Assembly (NCBI GenBank): GCA_036898135.1
Contig: CM072522.1
Coordinates: 765,689-829,688, forward strand
Length of the DNA stretch: 64,000 nt
Direction of reading: 5' to 3'
Source of the DNA: Oncomelania hupensis
Taxonomy: Eukaryota > Mollusca > Gastropoda > Littorinimorpha > Pomatiopsidae
The translations under genes were made by a program, and so were the position numbers. Of the stretch, positions 13,501 to 23,500 are shown in pieces (the first letter of the stretch is position 1; each line of letters begins with the position of its first letter). The notes below the pieces were generated by a model, which worked only from the letters and a program-made list of their open reading frames with translations, was not told the DNA's origin and searched no databases.

Positions 13501-15389
13501 CACTCTTTGCAAAAAAGGGTAACCTTCAGGAGTGTGAAAATGACTGCAACATCAGCCTCACCAGCCATCCCAGCAAAGTTTACTGAAAATAATACTCAAC
13601 AGGTTGACACCCCAAGCTGAACAAATCATAGCTGAAGAACAAGGATTCAAGGCAGGACGAAGTACCACTGAGCAGATTTTCAACCTCAGAATAATCTACG
13701 AGAAATATCTACAGCACCAACAACATCTATTTCATTTGTTTGTAGACTTCAAAAAAGCGTTTGACCGAGTCTGGTATGCAGCTCTGTGGGCAACCATGAG
13801 AGTGTTCAACATCAGCCCTAACATTATTGAAGTAATTAAAAGCCTTGTAAAAGTATGACAAGGCTATCAGTGCAGACCTCTACAACAGAACCGTTGGGAA
13901 CTGGTTCAATGGTTCAAAACAACAATCTGCAAAGCATCAAGGATGGCTACTTTCTCCTACACTCTTCAACATCTTCCTGGAGCGCATCATGTCAGATGCC
14001 CTTGCAGATCACAAAGGCACAGTCAGAATAGAGGGTAGAGCAATCTCCAACCTCCATTTTGCGGATGACATTGATAGATTGGCTGGAGAGGAACAAGAGC
14101 TGGAACACCTGGTACAGAGGCTTGACACCACCTCCAGAACCTATGGAATGGAAATAAGTTCAGAAACGACCAAAATGATGACTAACAACACCAGTAGCAT
14201 CAAAGTCCAATCCCTCAACCCGTTGAACATAGCTTCAAATATTTAGGAGCCATTGTATCAGACAATGGGTCCTGACAGAAAGCCCTCTCCAGGATCGCAC
14301 AAACAACTGCTGCCCTGACAAGGTTGAAGCCCATTTGGAAAGACAGGATCATCACTCTACACTCCAAGGCAAGGCTTCTGCACTCCTTTGTTATCTCCAT
14401 CTTCCTATACGCTTGCGAAACATGGACACTCACAGCAGACCTACAACGAAGAATACAAAGCATGGAGATGAGGTGCTACAGAAGAGGTCTGGGCATTTCC
14501 TATACCCAGCACATCACCAACGACAAAGTCCGACAGACCATCACATAAGCCATTGTACAACATGATGACATGCTCACAGGGGTGAAGAAATGGAAACTCA
14601 GTGATAGTATGGCCATGTCACCAGAGCATCAGGTCTTGCAAAAACCATCCTGCAAGGCATGGTACAAGGAGGTGGAAGAAGAAAGAGACAGAAAAAGAGG
14701 AGGGATGACAACACTTGAGAATGGACTGGCTTGACACTGAACGAAGCCATGAGGATTGCTGAGGACAGAGAAAGATGGAGTATGCTGGTTACACGATCAT
14801 CTGTGGTGCCCCAATGACTTTCGAGTTACGGGATAGGATGGGTATGTATGACGATTCGCCTAACGACGAGGAATGCCCTCACCTCGTTTTCAGTCAATAT
14901 ATCAGGATATAGTAGTAGTAGTAGTAGTAGTAGTGTAGGGACTAGATCATGGTGATCATTAAGCTTCACGGCTTATTTAATGTCCCATCTTTAGCACATA
15001 AATATATTTCAGGTCTGATATAAGCCGGCTCAGGATATGGGAAATGAGTGGAGAGGCAAATGTAAGCCTGGGAAGTCTTTGCCAAGTATACTCTCAGCAG
15101 TTAGAGATGCATATGCACACTCACCTGCACATAAACACACACACACGCAAGCACACACACATATGATATAAATTAAATATTAAAAACAATTCGTCTGCTA
15201 CATCAATTTGGCCTATAGATGTATATTTGCGATCGAATGAATCATTCCAGAATCTAAAATATTAACTACAAAATCAGATTTCATAAATACAGTATAAATG
15301 AATACAATTGAACATGACAGAAACGTGGCGATATGGCCTGGCAAAATCTCTTCAATTTTTTTCTACCTTGACTTGTTAGGAGCAGCCAT
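1..15389 (-). CDS. DCTN6: Dynactin subunit 6 (p27), seven coding exons, 3' end cut by window edge
   Basis: DCTN6 is a left-handed beta-helix subunit of the dynactin pointed-end complex, which helps cytoplasmic dynein bind cargo. Exons read on the minus strand are 15389-15367, 7604-7540, 5675-5570, 4867-4788, 3944-3897, 1041-899 and 107-1. They join in phase without a stop, giving about 190 codons, the usual family length. Recognisable family segments are [59 protein letters not shown] and the C-terminal [11 protein letters not shown]. All introns read as GT-AG. Intron 1 is about 7.8 kb. The stop codon is not in the window. The start is the first ATG (M-A-A-P-N-K-S) and matches the short family N-terminus. 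OAZ diverges immediately upstream. Family identity is certain from the motifs; only the small exons 1 and 5 rest mainly on splice signals and phase. Confidence 0.93.
110..880. other. A/T-rich intronic sequence (DCTN6 intron 6)
   Basis: Positions 110-540 are almost pure A/T made of AAAT/AATA-like words (taaataaa, aaaataaa), a decayed simple repeat. 540-880 is unremarkable intron. The stretch 1050-2690 of intron 5 also shows nothing recognisable beyond an aataca-actttattgt motif near 2040, typical of retroelement 3' ends. Confidence 0.6.
899..1041 (-). CDS. DCTN6: DCTN6 coding exon 6
   Basis: Encodes [17 protein letters not shown] through [21 protein letters not shown]. Acceptor tttctcag, donor gtaagtga. 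Ends at a codon boundary. Confidence 0.96.
2717..3386. mobile_element. MITE with 18-bp perfect TIRs beginning TTAA (piggyBac-like ends)
   Basis: The left end TTAACTCTTTCCCTGCCA (2717-2734) is repeated exactly as an inverted copy at 3369-3386. The TTAA at each end could be the target duplication, as in piggyBac-type elements. No transposase is present in the 670 bp. Near the right end the 20-bp palindrome ATCGACGATATATCGTCGAT occurs twice (3307-3326 and 3349-3368). Confidence 0.8.
3548..3677. repeat. Two-copy 65-bp tandem repeat after a (TG)n tract
   Basis: The unit (TTTGTGTGGTACTTGTACTA ... GATATCTCAGCATTGCGAGT) occurs twice head-to-tail with few differences, directly following a (TG)n stretch at about 3528-3548. 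Confidence 0.8.
3897..3944 (-). CDS. DCTN6: DCTN6 coding exon 5
   Basis: A 48-nt exon encoding (Q)[15 protein letters not shown](A), matching the family's ..MKMGDNNVIESKA. Acceptor gacctcag, donor gtaagc. Confidence 0.9.
4788..4867 (-). CDS. DCTN6: DCTN6 coding exon 4
   Basis: Encodes a variable linker ([12 protein letters not shown]) followed by [14 protein letters not shown]. Acceptor ctttttcag, donor C|gtatcc. A donor four-six bases upstream (gtgctc) is possible, but the chosen one gives the same residue count as vertebrate DCTN6 in this segment. Confidence 0.88.
5570..5675 (-). CDS. DCTN6: DCTN6 coding exon 3
   Basis: Encodes [18 protein letters not shown] and on to ..IEELVYITN, the most conserved stretch of the family. 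Acceptor ctag, donor gtatga. The glycine codon is split from exon 2 (G|GT). Confidence 0.96.
6549..6853 (+). mobile_element. SINE with tRNA-like head joined to a 5S-rRNA-like box C segment
   Basis: The head GGATAGCTCAGTGGTTGGAGC looks like a tRNA A-box region. It is followed by GGTTAGTACTTGGATGGGTG, which closely matches the box C region of 5S rRNA. The body ends in a (CCTTTA)n-like tail. A second full copy lies inverted at 10460-10753, so the compound structure is a family feature and not a chance junction. It lies in DCTN6 intron 2. Confidence 0.75.
6855..7436 (-). mobile_element. Unclassified ~580-bp element with TATA motif (copy 1)
   Basis: Inverted copy of the element at 60338-60911. 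Its 5' end is near 7436 (CCCCTATGGGGGTGCCGGGG), followed by AGTATAAATAGTATCC. The 5' end abuts a (GATA)n tract. Confidence 0.65.
7437..7526 (+). repeat. (GATA)n microsatellite
   Basis: About 22 uninterrupted GATA units in DCTN6 intron 2. A shorter GATA/GACA tract lies at 6490-6535. Confidence 0.98.
7540..7604 (-). CDS. DCTN6: DCTN6 coding exon 2
   Basis: Encodes the start of the beta-helix ([12 protein letters not shown]...GDITI). The acceptor follows a T-rich tract (ttaaag) and the donor is gtaagtatg. A (GATA)n microsatellite begins just downstream in the intron. Confidence 0.92.
8009..8738. mobile_element. MITE with TTAACCCTTTAAC termini
   Basis: TTAACCCTTTAAC at 8009-8021 has an exact inverted copy at 8726-8738. 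The outer TTAA can serve as target duplication. No coding capacity. It shares the TTAAC-YCTTT end style with the 2717-3386 element but not its interior. It lies within DCTN6 intron 1. Confidence 0.7.
8973..9450 (+). mobile_element. RTE-like LINE, 3' fragment (copy a)
   Basis: Only the C-terminal part of the ORF remains ([18 protein letters not shown] ... [20 protein letters not shown]), with frameshifts, then TTTCGAGTTACGGG and a GGATA-rich tail. It matches the 3' ends of the other copies in this window. Confidence 0.85.
9480..10230 (+). repeat. Dispersed repeat rich in TGACCTTGACCTT motifs (copy 1)
   Basis: Contains many nuclear-receptor-type half sites (TGACCTTGA / TCAAGGTCA), for example near 9591, 9625, 9770, 9867, 9925 and 10076. 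Positions of about 9480-9710 recur inverted at 21420-21620, with matching non-motif sequence, so this is a dispersed element. No ORF was seen. Confidence 0.7.
10460..10753 (-). mobile_element. tRNA/5S-like SINE (copy 2)
   Basis: Inverted copy of 6549-6853. It is complete from the head (near 10753) to the (GGTAAA)n tail seen here at 10460-10475 as the reverse strand. Its 5S-like part GGTTAGCACTTGGATGGGTG is even closer to a box C. Confidence 0.78.
10790..11480. repeat. Degenerate repeat region, no gene
   Basis: Three weak iterations of a unit containing a phrase like CTCAAGAACCACTGAGCCAAT, an AAAGGTCAAGGTCAC site and CCAAATGTCAGTC (about 10810, 11100 and 11330). No credible ORF. Confidence 0.45.
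11600..11850 (-). mobile_element. tRNA-derived SINE family A, 5'-truncated copy
   Basis: Matches the minus-strand SINE at 35280-35562 through ACTCTCATCCGAAGGAGTAG and extends to the family 3' end (AAGCGCTTCTCCAGCTC region, left side here). It lacks the tRNA-like head. Confidence 0.65.
11960..14850 (+). pseudogene. RTE-like LINE, longest copy with endonuclease and RT remnants (copy b)
   Basis: Non-LTR retrotransposon ORF broken by several stops and frameshifts. In order: APE-type endonuclease remnants ([12 protein letters not shown] near 12280, [10 protein letters not shown] near 12610), a linker, RT segments ([15 protein letters not shown] near 13380, [12 protein letters not shown] near 13735, [15 protein letters not shown] near 14055), the C-terminal domain ([18 protein letters not shown] near 14408), and TTTCGAGTTACGGGATAGG at the 3' end. 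Placement in the RTE group rests on the EN-RT architecture and the short tandem-repeat tail; the exact clade is uncertain. Not functional. It lies in DCTN6 intron 1. Confidence 0.88.
14905..14995 (-). mobile_element. Small 3' fragment of the CR1-like LINE
   Basis: A (TAG)n tract followed by GTAGGGAC ... CACGGCTTAT ... GTCCC resembles the 3' end of the minus-strand LINE at 36523. Only about 90 bp are recognisable. Confidence 0.4.
15367..15389 (-). CDS. DCTN6: DCTN6 coding exon 1
   Basis: Encodes M-A-A-P-N-K-S plus two bases (AG) of a split serine codon, then donor gtagaa. The phase matches exon 2, which begins with T. The ATG sits in CCAAGATGGCTGC, which also resembles a YY1 site. 5' UTR limits are not visible. 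Confidence 0.75.
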
Positions 15390-15631
15390 CTTGGAAATTA
15401 AAATCGCGAATTTTCACGCCGACTGATATTAGGCCTATGTATTTTTTATTAAAAGAATAATGATTATTATGGCAATAATTGGAAGAGTAATTAAGTAAAA
15501 TTCAAGAAAGATGTACCAAATCAAATTTATATGAAAATATTTTATACATTAAAATTTCACTTTACCCACGTGACTGAACTTTCAGCAGACGTCATTTGTA
15601 AAATTTCTCCGCCGATCATCGGCACGGAGAG
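15390..15631. promoter_or_regulatory. Probable bidirectional promoter between DCTN6 and OAZ
   Basis: The two start codons diverge and lie only 242 bp apart, including both 5' UTRs. Visible candidate sites are an E-box CACGTGAC (15567-15574), a CRE-like GACGTCAT (15588-15595) and a YY1-like AAGATGGCTGC over the DCTN6 start. A second YY1-like AAAATGGCGACC lies at 15814-15825 in OAZ intron 1. No clear TATA box was found. The motif calls are matches to known consensuses; activity is inferred. Confidence 0.65.
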
Positions 15632-15729
15632 ATGCTGAAGGCTTCAGACGCAATCGTTTTGGACGAGAATTTTGGGCCGAAAGCGAAAGAGGAAAAAGAA
15701 AAGATGCCAGCCTTACAAAGAACCAACAT
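15632..15729 (+). CDS. OAZ: OAZ coding exon 1 (start of ORF1)
   Basis: First ATG after an in-frame TAA at 15599. Encodes MLKASDAIVLDENFGPKAKE and on to ..MPALQRTN plus AT, then donor gtaagttt. A second in-frame ATG is codon 25; vertebrate OAZ1 also has two in-frame starts. The split codon AT|T joins the exon at 27827. Confidence 0.78.
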
Positions 15730-18700
15730 GTAAGTTTTGTTCTCTGCTGTTTTATATGTATTTTATAACCTGAAAGTGAATTACGTAGCAGGATGGGCTC
15801 TGCTGCGGTCAACAAAATGGCGACCGGACTCACACCATTCTAATTTTAGTCGTGTGTGGTTTTTTTCTGATCACACTATAACAACGAGTTTTAGATTTCG
15901 TTTGATGCTTGAATTGTAATGTTGTTCCTATTATATATTATATTTTGTAGTTCCGCGTAATGTCTTGTATAAAGCGCATGATTTTGTATTTGTACTTGTA
16001 GGGTGGGATCATAGCAACATGCAATGACAGTCATTGACTGATTGAGTGGATGATATAGCAAGATTATTGCACGACTAGGAACTAAAATTGGAGGACTATA
16101 ACTAAAAACTTGAAAAGACGTTTAATTGTAGGCCTATGACTTAATTATAACCTAAAGGGCAGTTGAGTCATGATTGTCAATTTGTCCAGGATCGAGCAAA
16201 ATTATTGCACAACTAGGAAATAAGATTGTAGTCCACTTAAAAAGATCCAGTTTTAGTTTGTAAACCCTGAGAAAGAACCTTCCAAAATGTTCCAATTGAG
16301 ACAGACCTTAAGAAAGTTAAGGAGTGGACATTTCCATTGAGTGACTAATGGCTCATGAAGGCCACATGAGACTGTCAGGTTCAAGAGACCGTGAAATGTA
16401 CAGCTTCACAATGATTTGGTAATCCACTAATCTCATTGGATACTACTATATTTATTCAGTCATAATGTTTGTCTTTTTTTCTTGTGCATATACAACTTTC
16501 CTTAACCTAATGCCAATCGGGCCAGATTTGAGCTTCCCCTTACCTTATTCAGTTTTCAATGCAAGAGAAGCAACTACTGACTAGTCAAAATGTTCACACC
16601 ACACAGAACAAAAAAAAATTTTTTAAATGCAAAATGCGGATTTATACCCGTTTTAGTGTGATTTAAAAAAAATACTACCAGATGTTAAATTTCACACTTT
16701 GTGTTTGGAAGGTGTGAGGTTGGTACAGAAAATGCCTTTAAAAATACAAAGACAACAGTTTCCTTGTTTTTATGTATACATGTCCAGATTAGAACTCATT
16801 TTTTTCCCCAGGGCTATTGCTCAGAGTTCACAAAACAAGTTGTAATTTGCCCTTTGTCACTCGCAAGGCCAGCTCAGGCCCACGAGTTAGTGTCTTTTTC
16901 TCGCAAGGCCCATTCAGGCTCCAAACTAGTTTACGGCGTCGTAACTGTCTACCAACGATCAACCACAATGCATCGCTTTAAAATTTATCCCGTTAAAAAT
17001 CTTCCGTTTCCCTTTTACTTTTTTTAACTAGATCTAGACAGTGCGATAGTCTTTACATGGTGATTTTTTTTGAAAAGCAGAAAGATATTGTGTTAGATCA
17101 TGGGTGAAAGCGTCGATGACAGTGACTTTTAGGCTTATTAGTTATATAGGCTTTACACTACTAGAAGAAATAGTGTATGGAGAGGTGTTACAGTGATGCA
17201 CAAGTTGCCCGGACACCGGACATTGACCGCTTGTTTTTTTAAATGTCCGATTGTCAAACCTCAAGGCGGACACCTTGTCCGATTAAAACGATGGCGAGTC
17301 GGACACGTGTCCGATAGTTTCCGCGTATTTTGCAGAGAGGGCGAAACGTTTATGCAGCGCTAGACGGAAAACCAAACAAGCCCCCGGGACCGTCGTCTAC
17401 ATGCTGAAACGTATATTATATGCCTTATCTCCCTTGTCATCGCCTGCATGGGATTGCTATTTTTATCCCGAGTCACAAAGCAACACAGCCAACCAGCGCC
17501 CTTGAAACAAATACAGCTTTGTTTTAGTCAATCGGTGCTCGCGACTTGAGTTTACGTTGGATCTGTGTTGGCATTGTACTTGTACTTTTGGTAAGCCAAA
17601 CATTCGATCGAAATTATCGAAAATGTCTGCGAAAAAAATAACCGTCTTATTTGCGGTAATTCAGTTCCCAGCACATTAAAAGAAGCAGAGCCTACACGAT
17701 CTGTGGAGAATTCTTCCGATGCCGATGGTCGCGAAGCCAAGAAACCGTCAACTTCGAGTCAGCCTACTAGTACTCGTGTTGATCGCGTTTTTCAGAGGGC
17801 GTGGGTAGCATTTGACGATGAAAAAAAGGCCATGTTCTGTACGGTATTTAAAAGTTCTGGTGTGGCGAAAAACTCGTATACTCGCGGCTGCGTTAACTTT
17901 TTTTAAAAAGTGCATTAGAAGATCATTTGACTACAGCTAGTCACAAACTAGCAATCCAAGTGCCCCAAGAGCAACACAATGAAGAGGTTTGTGAGGATCT
18001 ATTGTTGACAAATCAGGAGGAGGCAATGATCACCACAGCGAGAGCTGTAAACTGGCTAATAAAAGAAAATCTGCCTCTCGCGAAATTTGGCTCTGTTATG
18101 CAGCTTTTGAAAGACAGTAACGCAGAAAACATTCAACGTCTTGATATCTCAGAGGGTGTACACTGAAAACGCTTCAAAAGAGTGTCTTTACCGGATTGTA
18201 AAAAAGTGGGCAAGCAAGAGAAAACGCTACATTTTCAAGAATTGAACTTTCACTGTTTCGAAGTGCCTCTTTACTGTTCATGCAGTAATACCCAGTAAAC
18301 AACAAGACTTTTTGGCAACAATGCCAGTGTCCTATTACTTTTTTGTATTCAGGACATCATTTCCTATTGGTTTTTTGTGTTCAGGACATCATGTCCTATT
18401 AGGGTCCCAAAACATGTGCATCACTGGTGTTAGATGTCAGTGTTCCCTCCACACACAAAAAATGAGCGCCCTTGGGACTCCCAGGTATAAAATTTTAAGA
18501 GTCCTTGTGCAAATTTTGAGAGTCCCCAAATGGGCCCAGTCAACCAAGTCAGAAGTGACATGATCGTGTATGATAGAATCAAAGAATGGATTCACGAAGA
18601 TTTCTTCTGTTCAGTGAATGTATTGCTTTGAGGAAGTGTACAATGCGCGCGCATGCGATTTTTAAGAACGACAACTCCCGACACAATCTTTAATCGTCTG

Positions 18701-20522
18701 CAATGGCAGTCTCAGTTGGGTTCTGATTCTGATTATGCCGTGAATAAGTTCGCCACTCGTTGGTCGTATTTTTGACTTCAGCGATCCGAAAAAAATGTGT
18801 GCGTCAACAGGACGCACACATGCCAATTTTTCTGCGTCATTTTTCATATTTTGTGCGTAATCGGGAACACTGGATGTTGGCTTGGATTTAGCAGTAACCC
18901 CAAATCGTCTTGATTTTGATCATTTTGATGATCAGCAGAACTCGCAGAACTGACCGACAGATGATCTGTCATTTAGTCATTGTTTATAGTAACTAAATAA
19001 ACGTATGAAGACACAAAAGTTACTAACACAGTACAATCAGTAGGCTTATCTGTTCTCTTCGTTTATCTTCTAAACGAAGAATGGTAGGCGTACTGATAGT
19101 CAAAAGAAATGTAGTTTCTTCAGTTGTTTTTTTTCTTTCTTCTATTTTGGCAATTTTATTTCTTTTAAGATATATTAAGCATTCCTTGTGCTTGTAATAA
19201 CCTCTTGTTTTGTGAACTCTGTGCTGAGCAATAGCCTAATATAAAGGGGGAGTTCTATGAAAGCATAAAACACGTCTTTGTATTTTTATAGAAATTTTCT
19301 GTACCACCAACCTTACACCTTTTAAACACAAAGTGTGAAAATTCTACATCTGATGGTATTTTTCATCACACTAAAATAGGTGTAAATCCTCATTTTGTAT
19401 TTTTTTCTTAGCAAGGTGTTAACATTTTGCGGAGTTCTTTCCCTTGCGTTGAGTACTAATTAAGGGGAAGCTCAAAACTTGCCCGAGTGTCATTAGGCTA
19501 AAAGCACAAGGTATGCTGATCTTAAAGAAAATAAAATTACCAAAATTATTTTGAAAGGATCTGATTGTGCTGTGTACTAAAAAAAAAAAAAAAAAAAAAA
19601 AGACTACAGCTCTCTTTTTGTTATGTGCCTTTTGAGGGTTTTAGTGGAAATTGCATCATATCATATTCATGATTGTATCAAGTTACGGGATTGGCACAAG
19701 CTGTCAAAGCTGACCTTAGAAAGCAATACGTTTCTTGTATTCTAATCCTTCCCTCTCCCCACTCACACCGCTCAATCAAAAATTAAAGTTTCAGGCAGAT
19801 ATTTTGCATGCAGTATATTTGTCCGTTATTAACTAGTTATATAAAACGAATCAGCTTGTTGATTGATAATGTCATACTGATGATTGATGATTGCTCAGCC
19901 ACTAGTATTGAACAATTAATATTTGAGATAAAAGTAGTATTTCAAGAATGTTTCTTTTCTTCTCCCCCCTCAAACTCCCCATCATTGCTGCACTTGAATT
20001 TGTTGTGAACATATTTGTCCTTGACTTGTGAAGATGTTGCTATTTTGGGGCTGCTTGATTTAGTAATTACATTGTCAGTGCAACATGTGCTGTGACTCAT
20101 TTGATTTCAATTAATCATTTGTCTCATTGCCTTATCCAATTCTTTTGCACTGCAGCTGCATTGTTAATTATATATTTATAGGTCAGAATATGCTATGATT
20201 GTTACATGGCTCATCCATTGTTTTGTTGGTTTTTTTTGCTTCAACACCCAAAAACTCCCAAGAAAAAAAAGTAGTCGCTAGAATGATCTATCTAGTTGTT
20301 TGCTCTATTTTTTGCTTTATTCCCTCAATTCCTGTGAGTGTGAGGAATGTTTACTCGGTATAGTAGAACTGACCAAACTGAAAGTACCTGATTGTGGCCA
20401 GTCATTGCAGAACTCTACTATCTTGGCAGTAAGAATTTAGTTAATTGGGGAAAAAAAGGGTCGGTAGATATGCCTTTTTTTTTTCTTAACCTTTTCCACC
20501 TTGGGTGTGATTTTTTTTGGGG

Positions 20523-20566
<44 letters not shown>

Positions 20567-23500
20567 CTTTTTCCAATCCTTTGTTTTTAGACAATCCCCC
20601 AAAAAGGTTGGGCCAAAAATTTAGGGTCGGTCTGGATACAGTACAGACTTTTTTTGGGGGGGCCTTATAATAGGTAGTCAAAAGCCATTTAAAAAAAAAA
20701 ATTCCTCATCACAAAACTGACATAGATTTAAAGAGCTTTTCATTCTGAACACAGTGGTATATTTTTTCCCCCCATTGGACAAATAGGTAAAATGTTATTA
20801 ATGTTTGAAAATGCCGAATGTTGGTGTTTTTTTGGCAACGTTTTGGAATTGAAGAAATTGACAACTTTGGAGTCTCAAAGTGAGGCCAATATTGATACCA
20901 GAAAGCTGATTTTTGACAGGTAAACCCTTCATATGTTATACTCCAAGCCCAATTTTCTTCAGGCAAATTTCACCTCAGTGATGAAAAGTTAAAATATATT
21001 TTTAAAAAACAACAAAAAAAAAAAGACTATTGATTTAATCGAGAAAATGGCAACTCAAGAAATGAGACTCTTTATTTTGCAGTCGACACTATTTCCGAGT
21101 TTTGAGTGAAGCTATTTTTATGGGATACTACCACCAAAGAGAAGCGCCACAGAAGGTGAGAGTGCAGTTGGTAATTACAGCTGCTTCACGGTCGGCCGAA
21201 ACTCCGGAGATAGAGTGTGAACCACACACACGCATTCCATTCTAACACTTTTTACAAACAAATGACATAGGATAAAAGATAATGAATCCATCTTTATTTC
21301 TGTAGTTTCCATTTTGAATACTATGTGAAATAATAACTGTCGGAAATGGAAATGTTGGTACTTGCAGCAGAGAACTGGCATTCCCGTGTGGGACTAGTGT
21401 GAATGCCCCTACCTACTGTTTTTTTTAACCCATAGTATGCAACATTGGGTTATTTGATCATACATGAGTGGTCACATGAGGGTCAAGGTCATCCCAAGGT
21501 CACAATTTTTGGCATAATACAACTTCTGCAGTACTTTATTCGATATACTACATAATGTAGTTGGAGCTGGAGATCAAGGTCATAACAAAATCAAGAGCAT
21601 AGAAAGATCAAAGTTGGTGATTACTTTGCATTTTAATGCCAGTTTTTTTTTTTTTTTCTCGGTACTCATTTCCATGTTAAATGTAGAGAGTTTCATGAGG
21701 AGCATAGGGCTAAAGGGTTTGTACGGTCATGGAAAGTCATCAAATTTGAAAATTAGTTTTCCAGTCCATCTTTTTTGCCGATTGAATTGGCGTAGTGTGG
21801 AAACCTCTGTGAAAATGAAAGGAAAGTGCATGTTTAGTAAGATACTGCTGAAAAACAAAGAATCGGTGATCTGAAACATGTTGGTGGAGTGGAGAATATG
21901 GAACTTTACCAAAAAACTGCCTCTTGGTGACTCGTGTTCACAACAGGCTTATGACCAGGAAAAATAAAAAGCTGTGCAATCCCAAAAGTTCAAGTCCATA
22001 ATGGAGGAACTGGATGAGCGTAGAAAAGATGAACAGAAGACATGTCATCACATGTTCACCAAGACTGAACTCTCACTGTAAGAGTTTCAGTTTGAAACAA
22101 TGTGTTGGTGACACTTAGCTCTCGATTCATAAACCAAAGAGGATATGAATACTTTCATGGACAAAATTTGTATGAACTTCCTGACCAAATCAAATGCTAT
22201 GAGAAAGTCAGCAAAGGAGAAGGAAGACCTTGGAATTCAAAGAACATCAATGCTAAACATGTGATATTAGAAGGCAAAATTAAACTGAATGGCCTTGAGG
22301 TATTTGTGTAATGTTTTGTTTGTGGGGGATTTGTGTTGGGCAATCCTGCATATTATTGATGTAACATTTTACTTTTAAAAATGGTGGTTTCGTTTGGCTA
22401 TGTCCATTTTGTGCAAATTGGTGCATACAGCATAATATTTTCCCTGTTTGGACAGATTTTGCGCTAAAATGACTGTCTTTGGAATACAATATTTAACAAC
22501 TTTAATCAGAAGTTATAAAATTATGGTAACTGTTTCTGTAGCGCTTATATTTTAATCTGTTTTTGCAGATGTTGTGTAAGAATGACTGACACATTAGAAA
22601 TAACAAAACATTGGTGGCATTGTTTGCCGTCCTGTTTATACTACTGTTTGTGCACCACACTGTTCGGCAAGCAACAATTTAGCAAATAATGTTTGTCATA
22701 ACTTTTGCTAAGTTCAGACATGAGGTTGTTAGTTATCTTGTTTGAAAATAAAATATGTAATATCTTTACCAAAGACAAAAGTGCAAAACTAAACCTATAA
22801 AAGGTAAAATTACACAATGTCTAATTCATGCTATGAGATTACCAATTGCTTGTATATTCATTTTTGTGTGCGCAATGTTTGAGAAGTTTGAATCTAAACG
22901 TCCTGTCCAAGCATTCTAAAGATTGTCTGCTATATGCCTACTTTAGAAATAATGCAGATTTGCTTGAGGTTTTTGGTCAGGTTTTCTTTTGTGGCACTGT
23001 TTTCCTAACAAAAGGGGAGGGTGCTGACTGGCTCGTGCATGGCCAGTTGTAGGCAGCTGAGACAGAACTAAAGGGCTCAGTACACTGTGCAAATCTATAT
23101 TAACATGGACTAGTGTTAACCAGTACTTTTAACTACTAATTATTGCGTAGCAAACTGATGCTTCCAGCTGTTGCGTCTACATGTTTGTCATAAATTCTGT
23201 TATGTGTGATGGCTTGGAAATAAATAAAAACTGAATACCTTGAACTGGCTTAATGTATTAAAGTAAGTTGGTGTATAAGGTACTAAAGTACTTTAGTGTA
23301 CCAAACTGTGTTACTGGCAGCTGTCGCTAGGATGTGTTTGTCATGAGTTTTGCCACGCACAAGCATGTGAAGCAAGTACATCAGACTATTGGGGCGCTTA
23401 TTGATTGACCCTCTTAACCAGGGAGCACGCTGCCTTGTTTCAGCCTGTTTTGATACTGTATTATTATCTATGTGTCAGATGTGATGACCCTTGTTATGGT

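Noticed and set aside
16485..19550. The 16485 and 19147 inverted copies as TIRs of one large transposon
   Set aside because: The 19147-19550 copy has inverted ends of its own, so each is a separate small element.
20392..20681. Poly-Gly and poly-Pro ORFs on the two strands
   Set aside because: Produced by the poly-G tract.
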